DNA from: [Eubacterium] siraeum
GTDB taxonomy: Bacteria; Bacillota; Clostridia; Oscillospirales; Ruminococcaceae
Reading direction: 5' to 3'
Length of the DNA: 64,000 nucleotides
NCBI GenBank assembly: GCA_025150425.1
Contig: CP102281.1
Coordinates: 1,984,001-2,048,000 of the forward strand
The notes under the pieces are model-generated. The model ran no database searches and was not told the DNA's origin. It saw only the letters and a program-made list of their open reading frames with translations. Positions 51,661 to 59,384 of the stretch are shown piece after piece. The position numbers and the translations under genes were made by a program. Every line of letters starts with the position of its first letter. The stretch's first letter is position 1.

Positions 51661-52812
51661 TTAGCCTCCTGCCTTCTTCATCTTAAGGGCGGCAATCTTC
51701 TGGGCATTCTCGACCTTTGCGTCAATCTCTATCCATGTAAGAATGCCAACAGCGTGCTGTGTTGCGTACTGTTCGTTGAGTATCTGGATAGACACGTCTT
51801 CGGAGGTCTTAACTGCAAGACCGCTCATATCGCCGTAGTAGATAGCTGTCTTTTCGGAAGCAATAGCCGATACGCTGTCGGTTGTGTATACGGGCTTACC
51901 GAACAGCGTATAGCCCCACTTTGCCGTTGCATCGGGATTAAGGATATATCTGCCCTCGTTGTCCTTGAGCTTTCTTATAGCGGTTCTTGTAGCCCTGTTC
52001 ATGATCCAGCAGGCATTGTCCTGATATACATCGGGGATTGTTTCCTGCAGGTCGATAAGCTCGTCTGCCGTGATAGCTGTCGCCGATGCGGTCGTTACCA
52101 CCTGTGTAACGCCTGCGGCAAGACCGTCTATCTTGCTTGCTGCGCCGTTGATAAGCTGGTTTTCGATCCACTTTGCCGCTGCAATTGCAACTTTGTTAAT
52201 AACGTATGAAACAATGTCAAACTGCGAGTTATTGATAAGGCTTCTTGAAATTTTACAGAATCCACGAGCAAGATAGCCCTTGAGTTCGATACTGAGGAAT
52301 TTGCCTGATGTGCTTACAGGATCCGTAAACTCTGTGGCATATGCCATTGAGATAGCCTGCGTTTCTTCGTCGTAATAGGGAATCGAGAGAGTGCCGCCGA
52401 GCGTGTATCTTGTTGCTATCTGATAGATAGGGCAGATGTCGATAACCTTATGGATTATCTTGTTTGCGATAGTTGCAGGGATGACTGCGCCGTTATCGCC
52501 CTTTGTCAGATTGACATCTTCTCTTGTTTCGACTATCTGGCCTGTACGCAGATAATTTTCGAAAGCTCTTGTCTCTGCCTGCTCCTTGTCGGTTGCTGTG
52601 CCGTCTGACTTTGCGGAGTTCAGATTAAGAGCGTTCTGCTCCTCGATTGAGCGGATTGTCTTGTTCAGCGCTTCGACTTCCGACTTCTTAGCGTCATAGT
52701 CTGTCTGCTCCTCTGTTGTCATCGCTCTTGTTTCTGCTGTAGCCTTATCGCAGAGTGACTTCATATCGGCGATAAGAGCATTTCTCTTTTCGATGAGTGC
52801 TTTTAAATTCAT
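51661..52812 (-). CDS. HK97-family major capsid protein
   Basis: 383 residues. The first 110 form a coiled-coil delta domain (scaffold) with TTEEQTDYDAKKSEVEALNK, removed by the protease. The HK97 fold then follows with GAVIPATIANKIIHKV, IPYYDEETQAISMAYA, KISRSLINNSQFDI and the late WIMNRATRTAIRKLKD and FGKPVYTTDSV. It makes the icosahedral shell. Its start overlaps the protease stop by 4 nt. Confidence 0.95.
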   Translation of the reverse strand: MNLKALIEKRNALIADMKSLCDKATAETRAMTTEEQTDYDAKKSEVEALNKTIRSIEEQNALNLNSAKSDGTATDKEQAETRAFENYLRTGQIVETREDVNLTKGDNGAVIPATIANKIIHKVIDICPIYQIATRYTLGGTLSIPYYDEETQAISMAYATEFTDPVSTSGKFLSIELKGYLARGFCKISRSLINNSQFDIVSYVINKVAIAAAKWIENQLINGAASKIDGLAAGVTQVVTTASATAITADELIDLQETIPDVYQDNACWIMNRATRTAIRKLKDNEGRYILNPDATAKWGYTLFGKPVYTTDSVSAIASEKTAIYYGDMSGLAVKTSEDVSIQILNEQYATQHAVGILTWIEIDAKVENAQKIAALKMKKAGG

Positions 52813-53426
52813 ACTGTTTCCTTTCCGTCGGAGTAATCCGACATAAGCTGTAAAATTTCAATTTCCTTGCTGTAATCGGGGATAAACTCCCGGATTTCGT
52901 CTGTTACTTCGACCTTATCGTTTTCAGCACTGCGCTGTTCCGTCACGGTCGTTTCCTCGCCTCTTGTTTCTATTGACGTTGCGATGTATGCGGGGTTGCG
53001 GTTGAGGATTGACACCTCATGCAGTGTCAGTCCCGTAATCATTCTGCGCTGAACTCCCTCATCACACGGCTCAATGTGCGCCTGTGCTCCCGAAAAGCCG
53101 AAGCTCCACCCTGTCAGATGTCCTGCCCTCGCCTCAGCAATTACCTCTCTGTCGGTGATGTCGGCTTCTGCGTGAAGTCCTATGCTGTCCTCACGCAGTT
53201 TAAGCGTTCCGTCTGTAGTGTCAAGCACCTTGCTGTGATTGAACCTCAACTCGACCTTTGGATGATCTTTAAGACTTTTCGCAAACGTACCGCTTACGAT
53301 GCGCTCGACAAACGGCGTTGTCATGCCGGGCGCCATTGACGCAGGCAGCTGCTTGCTGTCACGCTCAACAGCGTTTACATATCCGCTGATGTGCATAAGA
53401 TCAGCGGAACGGATTTCGATTTTCAT
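52809..53426 (-). CDS. HK97-family prohead protease
   Basis: About 205 residues. The N-terminal IEIRSADLMHISGYVNAVERDS, the catalytic histidine in LRFNHSKVLD and the serine region HEVSILNRNPAY fit the U35 prohead protease family. It trims the capsid delta domain during maturation. The C-terminal 50 residues are acidic and variable. I used the ATG at 53424-53426 (AAGGAG 8 nt upstream) instead of a GTG 9 nt earlier. Confidence 0.93.
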   Translation of the reverse strand: MKIEIRSADLMHISGYVNAVERDSKQLPASMAPGMTTPFVERIVSGTFAKSLKDHPKVELRFNHSKVLDTTDGTLKLREDSIGLHAEADITDREVIAEARAGHLTGWSFGFSGAQAHIEPCDEGVQRRMITGLTLHEVSILNRNPAYIATSIETRGEETTVTEQRSAENDKVEVTDEIREFIPDYSKEIEILQLMSDYSDGKETV

Positions 53427-53455
53427 TTTTATCACTCCTTTCTGTGTTGTGGGTA

Positions 53456-53484
53456 TAAAAATACCGCTCCTTTCGGAACGGTAA
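53456..53484 (-). terminator. Terminator-like hairpin just upstream of the protease gene
   Basis: TACCG...CGGTA with an inner CTCC/GGAA pairing and, on the minus strand, ATTTTTATACCC after it. It shares this TTTATACCC ending with the terminators at 46968 and 53677. Confidence 0.55.
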
Positions 53485-53652
53485 AATTATTAAGTTCGTT
53501 CAAATTTGCACCGAACTTCACAAAAAACGGCTGTTTTTGCAAAGTTTGTGTTTAAAATCAGCTATAATTTCAAATAAACACTGCAAGTTAACATTCGGCT
53601 TTGTTAAGCCGTTTGTTATATCGTTAGTGCGTACTATACAAGTTAAAATGAA

Positions 53653-53668
53653 GTGCAATCGATTGCAC
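53653..53668. promoter_or_regulatory. 16-bp perfect palindrome, possible operator
   Basis: GTGCAATCGATTGCAC lies in the 289-bp gap between the small acidic gene and the protease. A TGCAATCGATTGCA-type site with a central CG resembles operators of LacI-family repressors. The gap also holds a CGGCTT/AAGCCG hairpin (53596-53611) and an AAGTTCG/CGAACTT inverted repeat (about 53491-53517); I see no gene in it. Confidence 0.4.
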
Positions 53669-53676
53669 ACGGGTAT

Positions 53677-53702
53677 AAGAAAACCGCCCTTAAAGAGCGG
53701 TT
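53677..53702 (-). terminator. Terminator after the acidic phage gene
   Basis: On the minus strand AACCGC pairs with GCGGTT around a 9-nt partly paired loop and is followed by TTCTTATACCC, 14 nt after the stop. Confidence 0.7.
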
Positions 53703-53715
53703 GTCATATTCAATT

Positions 53716-54012
53716 TCATTCTTCGTCCTCGTCATCTTCCCACTCAGAAGCGCAGGGTGGCAAGCCCGGAGGAGCGATACTGTCAAAGTAAGACAGCAAT
53801 TCTTCCACAGTTGCTTCTTCGTGATTCTTCACATATTCCAGCATTAAAGGCTCTACTTCATATTGTTCGGGAGCAACTAAGACAAACAGAAATTTACTAA
53901 ACAGATCATAGTTGTCATCGGTGTCATTGTTTTCAGGTATTTTTTCTATATACCGCTGTTTTAAAAGACTTTGATATGCCGTATTATACTTTTCAAATTG
54001 TCGTTTTGTCAT
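53716..54012 (-). CDS. Small acidic phage protein of unknown function
   Basis: About 98 residues. It is helical, starting MTKRQFEKYNTAYQSLLKQR, and ends in a very acidic tail (EWEDDEDEE). No known domain. The ATG at 54010-54012 has AGGAG 9 nt upstream; the portal stop is 15 nt before. A terminator follows, so it is cut off from the protease and capsid genes. Its presence between portal and protease is not part of the standard module, so it may be an added gene. Confidence 0.65.
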   Translation of the reverse strand: MTKRQFEKYNTAYQSLLKQRYIEKIPENNDTDDNYDLFSKFLFVLVAPEQYEVEPLMLEYVKNHEEATVEELLSYFDSIAPPGLPPCASEWEDDEDEE

Positions 54013-54027
54013 ACTCAAATTCTCCTA

Positions 54028-55587
54028 TCACAATTTAATTTTACGGTTTATAATCACTCCGCCTTCTCCGTCTGAAGTTGCCAAGTACTGATATTTTCCT
54101 TTGAAAACCGTACCTTGAAATCCTTTTCTACTTCCCGGATACTTCGTATTAAACTCTCCGCACAGCTTTGCATAAGTCTTTGGCTTTACCTGTATACCGC
54201 TGTGATTTCTCTGCGGTGACGGTGCGTATTTAGTTTTAGCCTGCGGCTTGTAAACCGTTGTTACCGTGCCGTCCTCGCTTACCGTAACGGATTTGATTGC
54301 ACCGTCACTCGTGCTTCCCATTAATTTTCCTGTTATAGGGTTCTGCAAATAATGTCTTACCTGTATTATATCACCCTCATCGCCGCTTTGCAAGCCTGCA
54401 TCATCAATTTTAGCGTGACTGTCGGTATTCGGCGTGTATATCTGCCGTGTTTTCGGGTCGTACAGCACATCGTTAAGTCCGAGCTTGATAAAGTCAAGGC
54501 CGAGCGGCGCAAGGTTTTCCTTGAAGCGTATTTCGTCCGGCTGTAAGAAGTTTGCTGCAAGACCTATCTGATACGCCTGATAGCGTGTCAGAATATCAGC
54601 CTTGAGCAGTTCAGAAGTATCTATGATAAAATACTTGTTATGCTTTTCTTTCTCAAGGAGCAGTGCCCTGTTAAGCGCCATTTCAAACGCAGAAACAACA
54701 GGCAGTACTGCTGTTCTTATGCTGTTGATATACGTTCTGTCATCGGCTCCTCTGCCCGACAGCACATTGGGAGATAAGCCAAACAGCATTGCTATCTGCT
54801 CTGCATTTGTCACCTTGTTCTGATTTAACTGCATCTCAACGGCGGTGGAGCTGCTTTCCTTGAAGTCGAGTCCGTTCTGCAGTATCATCATACCGTCGCC
54901 GTTGTTGCTATAAAGCTTTCTCCATGCTTCACGTATATCCTTCATCGCTAGCTCGTCTACTCTGTGCTCTGTGCGCAGAAAGCCCTTCTTGTTACCGCCT
55001 CTGCGGCTCATCGCCTTTTCAAGCTGTAACAGCATATAGCTTGATGTCAAAAGCGTGGGATTTTCGGCAAGTATGCTTACTCCCTTTCCGCCATCAACGC
55101 TGTTACGGCTGAGAATAACAAAATCCCACGGATTGTACACTCTGCCGTCAACGAGCATACGGAGCGTCTTATAGATTGCGTCCGAATTTTTCTCCACACT
55201 CACAGCACTGTCACGGACATATCTGAGAGCCAATACCTCGTTTCCGCTCCGCTCTATGTGCATATATCCCGTCCCGTCAAGGAGCATATCACGGATAACC
55301 GCACGCTTTATTTCTGTCGGGTTCAGAGTATCGCCCGATTCCTCATTCAGCAGATACAGACGGTTATCCTCAGTGATTTCCGCCGCTGTCTGAACTTCGT
55401 CATTGCTGTTATACAGCCTTATCGGCAGGCTTGCTATTGTGCCGGCTATAAAATTAACGGCCGCTGAAACCGCAGGGATCTCAAGCGCCTGTTCCCGTGT
55501 TATGTTGCTTATCTGCTTTAAACCGAAAGCCACTTCAATATCGGTGCCTTCAGTGTCACGTCTGAATATCTTGTCAAACAGCCCCAT
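54028..55587 (-). CDS. Phage portal protein with C-terminal extension
   Basis: About 519 residues. The first 385 are a classical HK97-type portal: GLFDKIFRRD at the start, PAVSAAVNFIAGTIASLPI, DMLLDGTGYM, LFGLSPNVLSGRG and FEMALNRALLLEKEK. It forms the dodecameric ring through which DNA enters. The remaining 130 residues (from about 390) are not part of the usual portal; they include an IIQVRHYLQNPITGKLMG stretch and a basic end (KTYAKLCGEFNTKYPGS). The ATG was chosen from GGGAGG 8 nt upstream. It overlaps the small terminase stop by 14 nt. Confidence 0.92.
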   Translation of the reverse strand: MGLFDKIFRRDTEGTDIEVAFGLKQISNITREQALEIPAVSAAVNFIAGTIASLPIRLYNSNDEVQTAAEITEDNRLYLLNEESGDTLNPTEIKRAVIRDMLLDGTGYMHIERSGNEVLALRYVRDSAVSVEKNSDAIYKTLRMLVDGRVYNPWDFVILSRNSVDGGKGVSILAENPTLLTSSYMLLQLEKAMSRRGGNKKGFLRTEHRVDELAMKDIREAWRKLYSNNGDGMMILQNGLDFKESSSTAVEMQLNQNKVTNAEQIAMLFGLSPNVLSGRGADDRTYINSIRTAVLPVVSAFEMALNRALLLEKEKHNKYFIIDTSELLKADILTRYQAYQIGLAANFLQPDEIRFKENLAPLGLDFIKLGLNDVLYDPKTRQIYTPNTDSHAKIDDAGLQSGDEGDIIQVRHYLQNPITGKLMGSTSDGAIKSVTVSEDGTVTTVYKPQAKTKYAPSPQRNHSGIQVKPKTYAKLCGEFNTKYPGSRKGFQGTVFKGKYQYLATSDGEGGVIINRKIKL

Positions 55588-56143
55588 TGCTCTCACCTCC
55601 CTGTAATATCTTCATTAAAGCGTCATCTTCGGGCTTTTCCGCCTGCTTCGGTATTGCTCTGATAGCGGAAAGCACCGTCCAGCCGTTTTCCTTTTCAATG
55701 TCGCTCATCATTTTTCTTTTCGTCATGATTTTGTCGTCGCATTTCATCGACTGTGTGATAAGGCTTGTGTATGCCTTTGTAAACTTGATTATTTCACTGC
55801 TGTCAAGCTCTTCCTTGTCCTGCTGCTCTTCAAATGCGGCGTTCAATTTATCGGCGGTCTGCCGTATCACAAGCATATCCGTTTTCACCTGCTCGATTTC
55901 CGATACAAGCTCACAATAACGGTTTATCCCTGCCGAATAAAGTGCGTCGTCTTTTCCGACAACTTTAAGCAGCTTCTGGATACGCTGAAATTCTTTATGT
56001 GCCGTTTCGTTCTCTCGCACCTGCTTAAACTCTGTCAGCTTCTTTCCGGTAAGCTGTCCCAGCTCCGCATTTTTACGGCTTTCCTTTTCTTTCTTTGTTC
56101 TGTGCCCTGAACAGTTATCTATCGCTTTTGCTCCTCTGGGCAT
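55574..56143 (-). CDS. Phage terminase small subunit (P27 family)
   Basis: About 189 residues. MPRGAKAIDNCSGHRTKKE at the start and the AHKEFQRIQKLLKVVGKDDALYSAGINRYCELVSE core (about 50-85) fit the P27 family. It binds the packaging site and recruits the large subunit. The C-terminal half is a helical charged region. The ATG has AAAGGAGG 8 nt upstream. Unusually its partner is not the next gene but lies 6 kb away. Confidence 0.8.
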   Translation of the reverse strand: MPRGAKAIDNCSGHRTKKEKESRKNAELGQLTGKKLTEFKQVRENETAHKEFQRIQKLLKVVGKDDALYSAGINRYCELVSEIEQVKTDMLVIRQTADKLNAAFEEQQDKEELDSSEIIKFTKAYTSLITQSMKCDDKIMTKRKMMSDIEKENGWTVLSAIRAIPKQAEKPEDDALMKILQGGESNGAV

Positions 56144-56207
56144 ACGCAAAGCCTCCTTTCAAAATCTATATCGGGAATATATCGTATAAAGAGGTGGCGG
56201 TCAGATG

Positions 56208-56249
56208 TCAGACCGGGACCCCTTAAAAATCGCAAGGGTAGGGGGGTAC
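56208..56249 (-). other. Candidate cos (packaging) site
   Basis: The gap between HNH and small terminase contains GACCGGGACCCC followed by a G-run segment, GGGTAGGGGGGTA. In cos-type siphoviruses with P27 terminases the cohesive-end site lies exactly here, between hnh and terS, and is G/C-rich. The precise nicks cannot be read from sequence alone. Confidence 0.45.
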
Positions 56250-56295
56250 ACTATATATTGTGGTGTATAGTATTATGCCACTATATGTTGTGGCG
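56249..56295 (-). repeat. Two 17-bp direct repeats next to the candidate cos site
   Basis: CACTATATATTGTGGTG (56249-56265) and CACTATATGTTGTGGCG (56279-56295) differ at two positions and start 30 bp apart, about three helical turns. The second copy lies within the 3' end of the HNH gene. Such spacing suits a DNA-binding protein, for example the small terminase. Confidence 0.5.
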
Positions 56296-56661
56296 TGAAA
56301 AATCGACGGTACAAGTCATAGTTGCCAGTTCCTGCCTGCTGATACGTCCTCGCTCCGCCGCCTCGTGATGATAGCGGCAAAGCGTTATAAGGTTGTCGTT
56401 ATCAAGCCTGCGGTCATAATCGACCTTTAGCGGTACGATATGATGCACAGACAGGTCCGTGCTGTTGATAACGCCTGCCGACAGGCACACTCTGCAGCAG
56501 TGACCGTCACGCTCGAGTATTTCATCGGCTTTTCTGCGCCATATCTTGCGGTTGCGAAACCTGTCGGCTTCGCTGTCCCGTATCTTCTGTGTGTATTTTA
56601 TCCCGGCTGTGCATTCTCCGGGCTTGTGGATCTTACCACATCTTGAACATGCTTTTAACAT
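56281..56661 (-). CDS. Phage HNH endonuclease
   Basis: About 126 residues from the ATG at 56659-56661. CSRCG and the later CRVCL give zinc ligands. The HNH core is LSVHHIVPLKVDYDRRLDNDNLITLCRYHHE, with the His-Asn-His residues in place. In HK97-type phages this protein acts with the terminase at the cos site during packaging. The ribosome site is weak. A longer in-frame start at 56892 exists, but it would run through a terminator and hairpins, so I did not use it. Confidence 0.85.
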   Translation of the reverse strand: MLKACSRCGKIHKPGECTAGIKYTQKIRDSEADRFRNRKIWRRKADEILERDGHCCRVCLSAGVINSTDLSVHHIVPLKVDYDRRLDNDNLITLCRYHHEAAERGRISRQELATMTCTVDFSRHNI

Positions 56662-56679
56662 AAATTTAAGATATAAGAA

Positions 56680-56701
56680 AAGCACCCTTTGCAGAGTGCT
56701 T
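56680..56701 (-). terminator. Terminator between the late regulator and the HNH gene
   Basis: On the minus strand AAGCAC pairs with GTGCTT and TTCTTATAT follows. It would end early transcripts before the packaging genes. Confidence 0.55.
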
Positions 56702-56714
56702 GAAGTATTCGTCA

Positions 56715-56840
56715 CCGTCCGCACGAAAGAATCAGAAGAGCGGACGGCTCGACTAAGAAAAAGGAGGTCCAATGGATACTCTTGTACGCATAATTGACAG
56801 AAAAGGTGACCTGGCGGCTTATTAGCCGCTCCTCGGTCAC
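56715..56840 (-). promoter_or_regulatory. Hairpin-rich control region before the packaging genes
   Basis: CCGTCCGC/GCGGACGG (56715-56747) and a two-part stem GTGACC..GCGGCT-TATT-AGCCGC..GGTCAC (56806-56840) are near-perfect. Together with the terminator at 56680 they make a 160-bp structured gap between the early regulator gene and the late genes. This is where a late promoter or antitermination site would be expected. A plus-strand 17-codon frame (56772-56825) behind AAGGAGG also lies here. Confidence 0.4.
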
Positions 56841-56867
56841 TACGCTTTCGCTTCTTTTCTATCGTAA

Positions 56868-57293
56868 TCATATCACAGATGCAATAGGACATTCAAGGAC
56901 ATCTTGCATTCTCAGAAGTGCTTTACCGTGAAGTCGGCATATCTGCTTATACGAGTAGTGCATCTCACAGGCAATATACTCAAATGTCTTACAGTTTATG
57001 TACCGTGCTATCAGTATCAGCCTTAACCGCTCGTCAGATACCGCAGAGACAGTGCGCTCTATCTCAGCTTTCACACGGATAAGCTCGTCTATCTCTGCGT
57101 TTATCTCCTGCTCCAGCGTTGCGATTTTTGCAACAGCCGTACCCACTTTGTCAGATACCCCGCTGCTGTGTCCTCCGCCCGATGACGGCGATATGTTGGT
57201 AGCGAGCTCCCGAAGCTGTCGTTGCTGGTCTATCTTTTGATTTATGCGTATGTTGATAAGGTGATAGCGTGATAGGTATTCTTTAGCGGTCAT
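56868..57293 (-). CDS. Phage late-gene regulator, sigma-70-like/DUF1492 type
   Basis: About 141 residues. A coiled-coil N-terminal half (NIRINQKIDQQRQLRELA...) is followed by a C-terminal sigma-4-like helix-turn-helix: DERLRLILIARYINCKTFEYIACEMHYSYKQICRLHGKAL. Proteins of this type (RinA/ArpU-like) switch on phage late transcription. The ATG at 57291-57293 overlaps the upstream stop by 11 nt. Its place at the end of the early module, just before the packaging genes, supports this role. Confidence 0.8.
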   Translation of the reverse strand: MTAKEYLSRYHLINIRINQKIDQQRQLRELATNISPSSGGGHSSGVSDKVGTAVAKIATLEQEINAEIDELIRVKAEIERTVSAVSDERLRLILIARYINCKTFEYIACEMHYSYKQICRLHGKALLRMQDVLECPIASVI

Positions 57294-58083
57294 TGGGGTG
57301 CTCCTTTTCCAACACTGCCTCATCGCAAAATTCTTTCGCCGGGCAGTCTTTGCAATCTTCTGCTATTGGATGTCTACAGTAAAATCCGCATTCTTTCACC
57401 AATGCGATTCTGTCTTTCGGATTGAACCAATCCATTTCCGATTTTCCATCAACGTAATACTTGTCCATTTGTGGTACTCGTCTTACTTCAATATCGCAGA
57501 AATTTGCACCTTCACAGCAACTTGTGCATAATGCAAGCGATTTTGCTTTATTCCGTGTTTTAGCGAAGACGACTGTTGCCCCAAAATTAACAGTTTCTTT
57601 CGTAATCCAAGCTTTCATGCTATCTTCTCCAATTACCTCCGCTATCATATTATCCATAAGTTTCTCAAGCTCCTCTGGCGATATTCTGTAAGTTACAATG
57701 CTTGTGCCAAGTAATGTCGTTGTCGATTCACTTGCCGTCTGCCGAAAACGGCAGACAAACTCTCTGATTGTGTCTGCGTTGCTTCTGTCAGGAATTTTGC
57801 GCCCACAGAACAGGCAGGTTTCGGTTGCGGGTCTGCGTTTACTACTCGTTACCTGCTTACTTATCGGCGGTTCAGGAAACGGCATCCAAGCAATGACGAC
57901 TTCACGGCCGTTAAATCTTCCATCTTTGCAAAACCCTTTTTTCTGCTTAAATTTTTCGGCCGTTTCAATAGCATATAAGTCTTGCTCTACACTGATTCTG
58001 CCTGTTTTTGTGTCAAGGATGGCGATGTGATTCCACGACTGTTTTTCAGGAAGTCTATCTTCCACGCTTATCCATTCACTCAT
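57283..58083 (-). CDS. DUF551-like phage protein with cysteine pairs
   Basis: 266 residues. The start MSEWISVEDRLPE and the EVVIAWMPFPEPP segment near residue 65 form a DUF551 domain, common in phage early genes and of unknown function. The remainder is not part of that family: CLFCGRKI near 90 gives a possible zinc knuckle, a helical middle follows, and the last 60 residues contain several cysteines (CGFYCRHP, CKDCPAKEFC). It may be a fusion of two phage proteins. An 8-bp GTCTGCCG/CGGCAGAC hairpin lies inside the gene. Confidence 0.65.
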   Translation of the reverse strand: MSEWISVEDRLPEKQSWNHIAILDTKTGRISVEQDLYAIETAEKFKQKKGFCKDGRFNGREVVIAWMPFPEPPISKQVTSSKRRPATETCLFCGRKIPDRSNADTIREFVCRFRQTASESTTTLLGTSIVTYRISPEELEKLMDNMIAEVIGEDSMKAWITKETVNFGATVVFAKTRNKAKSLALCTSCCEGANFCDIEVRRVPQMDKYYVDGKSEMDWFNPKDRIALVKECGFYCRHPIAEDCKDCPAKEFCDEAVLEKEHPNDR

Positions 58084-58382
58084 ATTTTTCCTCCTTCAAT
58101 TATTTCTTTCTTGATCATAGCAAGATATGTATCGACAATTCCTTCCCATTCTGCAGATGTTTTGTCGATTTCTGCTTCTTTTGCAAATTCATCAACTATC
58201 GGCTTTATGCAGTTCAGAAAAATATAAAACCGTATTACGCTTCCAAGTTTTATATTTTCTTGTATCTGCGCATCTAAAGATCCTTTCGGAAGCGTTATCA
58301 GCATATTTACTTCGTTTTCGGTCAAAAACTGATCAATAATTTTACCAAGCATTTTGATGTTCAACTTATCAAGCTTTTCCAT
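58080..58382 (-). CDS. Phage hypothetical protein
   Basis: 100 residues, helical, no known domain, no membrane segment. It starts MEKLDKLNIKMLGKII and ends IKKEIIEGGKI. Its stop overlaps the next gene start by 4 nt, so it belongs to the early operon. Confidence 0.6.
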   Translation of the reverse strand: MEKLDKLNIKMLGKIIDQFLTENEVNMLITLPKGSLDAQIQENIKLGSVIRFYIFLNCIKPIVDEFAKEAEIDKTSAEWEGIVDTYLAMIKKEIIEGGKI

Positions 58383-58385
58383 CCT

Positions 58386-58553
58386 CTATACCTCCATTCT
58401 TAGCAAGCCGGAAATCGTGACGCTATGTTTGACATAGGGATATTCGCTCTGCGAACCCTGCGTGCTGTCGGTTACTGCCGCATCGTTCAGCTCTGATTCA
58501 AGCTGCTTGATACACTTGCAGGTGTAACGGTAATCTTTAAGTTTCTGCTTTGT
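58386..58553 (-). CDS. Small phage protein
   Basis: About 55 residues from the ATG at 58551-58553. The start KQKLKDYRYTCKCIKQLESEL resembles the coiled-coil N-terminus of RinA/DUF1492-type phage regulators but no helix-turn-helix follows. It lies 3 nt before the next early gene. The function is unknown. Confidence 0.5.
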   Translation of the reverse strand, partial: TKQKLKDYRYTCKCIKQLESELNDAAVTDSTQGSQSEYPYVKHSVTISGLLRMEV

Positions 58554-58560
58554 CATTCTA

Positions 58561-58752
58561 TCACTCCCCATAGTATCCGAAATCGTACAAATCATCCTCA
58601 CGCACAATTTTTAACTCACCATCTCTTGCCTCTACAGCCCACAGCTGAGGATAATCTTCCGTCACAAGAGCTGTGACAAGCGTAACACTGCCATACCTAT
58701 TGTGGCTGGCAACGCAACCGGGTCTCATTTCGCACTCGTAAAAACTACTCAT
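58561..58752 (-). CDS. Small phage protein
   Basis: 63 residues, beta-type pattern, starting MSSFYECEMRPGC and ending DLYDFGYYGE. No recognised family. It overlaps the upstream gene by 8 nt, consistent with translation in the same early operon. Confidence 0.55.
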   Translation of the reverse strand: MSSFYECEMRPGCVASHNRYGSVTLVTALVTEDYPQLWAVEARDGELKIVREDDLYDFGYYGE

Positions 58753-59089
58753 TTAAATTTCTCCTTTCAAATCCTTCCTCGCCGGTCATCAGCTCGATAC
58801 ACCTCAGCGCAAGCATCAGCTTGACATCGTGATTTCTTGTGCTGTTGATCTCACATCTCAGCTCGTTGGGTTTAACGGGATTGTACCACGTTGCAATGCA
58901 ATCTCCCAAGTCGCCGCTTATTATCAGACTTCCTCTCTTTTTATCGAGAATGTAATTAACGTAATAGTCGATACTTCCATCGGCTTTGCGCCAATCAATA
59001 ATCATATAGCGGTCGGTGTCCTGTATTAAAGTTGCCTTATGAGCAGCAAACCTTTCCTTACATTTGTTCAAGATTTCTTCTTCAGTCAT
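58745..59089 (-). CDS. Phage hypothetical protein
   Basis: About 114 residues from the ATG at 59087-59089, which follows AAAGGAGG. It contains DRYMIIDWRKADGSIDYYVNYILD and a late SGDLGDCIATWYN, giving an alpha-beta pattern. No family is recognised. It overlaps the zinc-ribbon gene by 8 nt. Confidence 0.6.
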   Translation of the reverse strand: MTEEEILNKCKERFAAHKATLIQDTDRYMIIDWRKADGSIDYYVNYILDKKRGSLIISGDLGDCIATWYNPVKPNELRCEINSTRNHDVKLMLALRCIELMTGEEGFERRNLNE

Positions 59090-59384
59090 ATTTTTTCCTC
59101 CTTTGTCCGTCTTTTTTGTCCATCTTTGCCCCGCAGTTAGGGCAGTACGGATGTGGATAATCGTCAAGGTCATTGTCGGGGTGCAAGCAACAGCTGCACA
59201 CTCGGTCACGAAAATACCCTACTTGCCAATATCCGTGCCTTACTGGCTCGACATCAGCCGCAGGTATGCAATCTACAGCATAATAAATATCTGCTACAAT
59301 GTTCATAGGGCAAGTTTCATCTTTTGCTATATCGTCCATAATTTTAGACAAAACTTCACGCTTAATATATTCTTTCATTTTCAA
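59082..59384 (-). CDS. Phage zinc-ribbon protein
   Basis: 100 residues. The helical N-terminal half with EYIKREVLSKIMDDIA and DVEPVRHGYW is a common motif in Firmicute phage early proteins. It is followed by two cysteine pairs (CSCC and CPNCG) that form a zinc ribbon. The role is unknown, possibly nucleic-acid binding. Confidence 0.7.
   Translation of the reverse strand: MKMKEYIKREVLSKIMDDIAKDETCPMNIVADIYYAVDCIPAADVEPVRHGYWQVGYFRDRVCSCCLHPDNDLDDYPHPYCPNCGAKMDKKDGQRRKKYD

Noticed and set aside
56662-56892. N-terminal extension of the HNH gene
   Set aside because: The extra 77 residues would be translated from the terminator and hairpin region and do not fit the family length of about 110-130.
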